Source of the DNA: BS750m-G62 sp964577175
GTDB lineage: Bacteria > Planctomycetota > Phycisphaerae > FEN-1346
NCBI GenBank assembly: GCA_964577175.1
Contig: CAZNYC010000072.1
Span: forward strand, 1-20,959
Direction of reading: 5' to 3'
Length of the DNA: 20,959 bases
In this document: one piece after another, positions 19,769 to 20,959 of the stretch
How the letters are laid out: each line of letters starts with the position of its first letter
Numbering within the stretch: position 1 is the first letter of the stretch
Program-made: the position numbers and the translations under genes
The notes under the pieces: generated by a model
The model's input: only the letters and a program-made list of their open reading frames with translations
Told to the model about the DNA's origin: nothing
Databases searched by the model: none

Positions 19769-20664
19769 CAACCGGCGTAGAAGGCGAGGATGTCCTTCCG
19801 TCCGATCACGCCCACCAACCGCCCCTGGGCATCCACGACCGGCACACATCGGATCCGGCGCGAGTGAAAGAGGCTGATGACCCGCGCCAGGGGCCAGTCG
19901 GCCCGGGCGGTGACCACCTGCCGGGTCATCAGGTCACCCACCGTCTTCGACAGGCCGCCCGGCATCAGCAGGTCCGTCTGCGAGATGATGCCGACGATAC
20001 GTTCCCGGTCGTCCAGCACCGGCATGGCCCCGATGGGATGCGAGAGGAACAGGTCGACGGCCGTCCGGCACGGGATGTCCGGGTGGGTGCAGACCACCTG
20101 GCGGGTCATCAATTCGGCCACCCGCACCTTGGAAGGGTCGTGGAGGTGGCAGACCTCCAGGGCCATCTCCACCTCCATCTCGTCGTGCCACGCCAGGTCG
20201 TCGAACCCGCACTTGCGAAACACGTGCCGGGCGCGCCGGTTCGCCGCCTCCACCGAGATCCAGATGCGGCAGAAGCCGACCTCGTGGGCCAATCGGACCG
20301 CGCACCGCGCCAGTTGCGTACCGATGCCCCGGTCCTGAAACGGCGGCGACACGACCACCAGCATCTCGCACGCATCGGCCTGCATGGGGAACAGGGCGGC
20401 GTGGCCGACGACGCCCGCGTCGATCGAGAGGGCCAACAGGTTCAGGCCATCGGCGATCATGCCCCGCACCCATCGGCAACAGGCGTCGTCGCGGATGGGC
20501 GGCAGGCCCCAGAAGTCGTTACGCGGCTCGTAGGCCAGGTACATCGCCGCCAGGGCCTCGGCCCGCGAGTCGTCAAGCGGGGTGATCAGGACCGGGGCCC
20601 CTCGCTTGGTGACAAAGGCGTAGGGCGCCCGGGCAATCGTCGATCCGCTGACTCGAGGGTCCAT
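19765..20664 (-). CDS. GNAT acetyltransferase fused to a CBS-domain pair
   Basis: The protein has 299 residues from the ATG at 20664, with GGGGGA 4 nt upstream. The frame is open further upstream, but a strong promoter lies inside that part, so the later start is preferred. The GNAT domain spans about 25-170, with the acetyl-CoA loop VVVSPPFQDRGIGTQLA (Q110-x2-G-x-G). Two CBS motifs follow, at about 182-232 (AELMTRQVV, IGAMPVLDD, GIISQTDLL) and 244-293 (DLMTRQVV, IRCVPVVDAQ, GVIGRKDIL). CBS pairs bind adenine nucleotides or related ligands, so acetylation is probably gated by energy charge or a similar signal. The substrate is unknown; protein lysines or a small amine are both possible. The stop codon lies in the end of an inverted-repeat element. 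It is not part of the FDH operon. Confidence 0.88.
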   Translation of the reverse strand: MDPRVSGSTIARAPYAFVTKRGAPVLITPLDDSRAEALAAMYLAYEPRNDFWGLPPIRDDACCRWVRGMIADGLNLLALSIDAGVVGHAALFPMQADACEMLVVVSPPFQDRGIGTQLARCAVRLAHEVGFCRIWISVEAANRRARHVFRKCGFDDLAWHDEMEVEMALEVCHLHDPSKVRVAELMTRQVVCTHPDIPCRTAVDLFLSHPIGAMPVLDDRERIVGIISQTDLLMPGGLSKTVGDLMTRQVVTARADWPLARVISLFHSRRIRCVPVVDAQGRLVGVIGRKDILAFYAGC

Positions 20665-20785
20665 ACGGTCCCCCACGGACGTACGGCCATATTGCGCGAC
20701 CACTTGCTCGTGCGCCGACCGTGCCTGTCCGGAATCCCACGCCCGGGCCGCCAGGCCGATGTGACGGTCGGTATGACCGCCGATG

Positions 20786-20813
20786 ATTGTAAAGACCCCT
20801 TCGGCCCTGTCAA
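20786..20813 (-). promoter_or_regulatory. strong sigma70 promoter for the GNAT-CBS gene
   Basis: On the minus strand a perfect TTGACA (20808-20813) is followed after 16 bp by TACAAT (20786-20791). It is the best promoter in the window. Transcription would start near 20780, leaving a leader of about 115 nt before the ATG at 20664. Confidence 0.6.
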
Positions 20814-20959
20814 GATGGCCTTGGCAAGGGGTGCCCTCAACCGTTGGGTGCAAATTGCGAAACGAGGTGTCAACCGCCACGTTCGCATCCGTGAAGCGCA
20901 CGAGGTTGCCTTCGGCGATATCGAGCGTGTCGAGGCGCTGGTCCTGAAGTGGTGTTGCG
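20814..20959. other. unassigned window edge
   Basis: Both a + frame (opening with ATG at 20815, MALARGALNRWVQIAKRG) and a minus frame stay open to the edge. Neither resembles a family I know. The + ATG has no Shine-Dalgarno sequence. The stretch is visibly less GC-rich than its surroundings. Confidence 0.3.

Noticed and set aside
20665..20901. N-terminal extension of the GNAT-CBS protein to 20901
   Set aside because: A near-consensus promoter lies at 20786-20813 inside it, and GNAT similarity begins only after the ATG at 20664.
20815..20959. Possible plus-strand gene starting at ATG 20815 and running off the edge
   Set aside because: There is no Shine-Dalgarno sequence, the codon choice is mixed, no family resemblance is visible, and too little of it is present to support.
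1..20959. CRISPR array, tRNA or rRNA genes
   Set aside because: No regularly spaced direct repeats, and no cloverleaf or rRNA signature sequences were recognised on either strand.

Overview
This window reads as high-GC chromosomal DNA from an anaerobic or facultatively anaerobic bacterium. I think a planctomycete-type genome is likely. That placement is an inference from the exported heparinase-like protein, the secreted methyltransferase and the dispersed palindromic repeats; there is no rRNA or marker gene here to confirm it. No tRNA, rRNA, CRISPR array or intact mobile element was seen.

Layout. (1) Positions 1-3530 hold two convergent genes for exported proteins: a heparinase/alginate-lyase-like protein (+) and a two-part SAM-methyltransferase-like protein (-), with a strong hairpin between them. 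(2) Positions 3531-4464 are mostly decayed or unassigned DNA with the C-terminal remnant of a universal stress protein, ending in a good sigma70-type promoter. (3) Positions 4465-8065 (+) are a molybdenum-cofactor run: moaA, moaC, a MOSC-MogA fusion and a MobB-MobA fusion. (4) Positions 8180-19250 (-) are one long operon converging on it. In transcription order it encodes a NuoE-like subunit, a NuoF-GltD fusion, a formate dehydrogenase catalytic subunit, FdhD, a TupA-TupB-TupC tungstate-type ABC transporter and MoeA. Every junction except nuoF-gltD/fdhA is a 4-bp ATGA or GTGA stop/start overlap. A clear promoter (TTGCTC, 17 bp, TATACT) precedes the first gene. (5) Positions 19251-19768 hold the promoter, a probable tyrosine-recombinase remnant and two families of palindromic repeats. 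(6) Positions 19765-20664 (-) encode a GNAT acetyltransferase fused to two CBS domains, with its own promoter at 20786-20813. The last part of the window is unassigned.

How it works together. Regions 3 and 4 form a nearly self-contained formate dehydrogenase island. TupABC should import tungstate (or molybdate). MoaA and MoaC make cPMP, MogA and MoeA adenylate the pterin and insert metal, MobA/MobB make the (bis-)guanine dinucleotide cofactor, and FdhD sulfurates it for FdhA. MPT synthase (moaD, moaE) and moeB are not in the window and must be elsewhere. The enzyme has a NuoE/NuoF NAD(H) module with a GltD-like second flavin/NAD(P)H module fused to NuoF. It therefore looks like a soluble formate dehydrogenase that could link formate or CO2, NAD(H), NADP(H) and possibly ferredoxin. 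This is the most interesting system in the window.

A second theme is repeats. Four copies of an 11-6-11 palindrome lie at 1879, 7218, 8136 and 19574. Three are intergenic and one sits in frame inside the mobB part of mobBA. A separate 144-bp nested palindrome at 19625-19768 appears to supply the stop codon of the GNAT-CBS gene.
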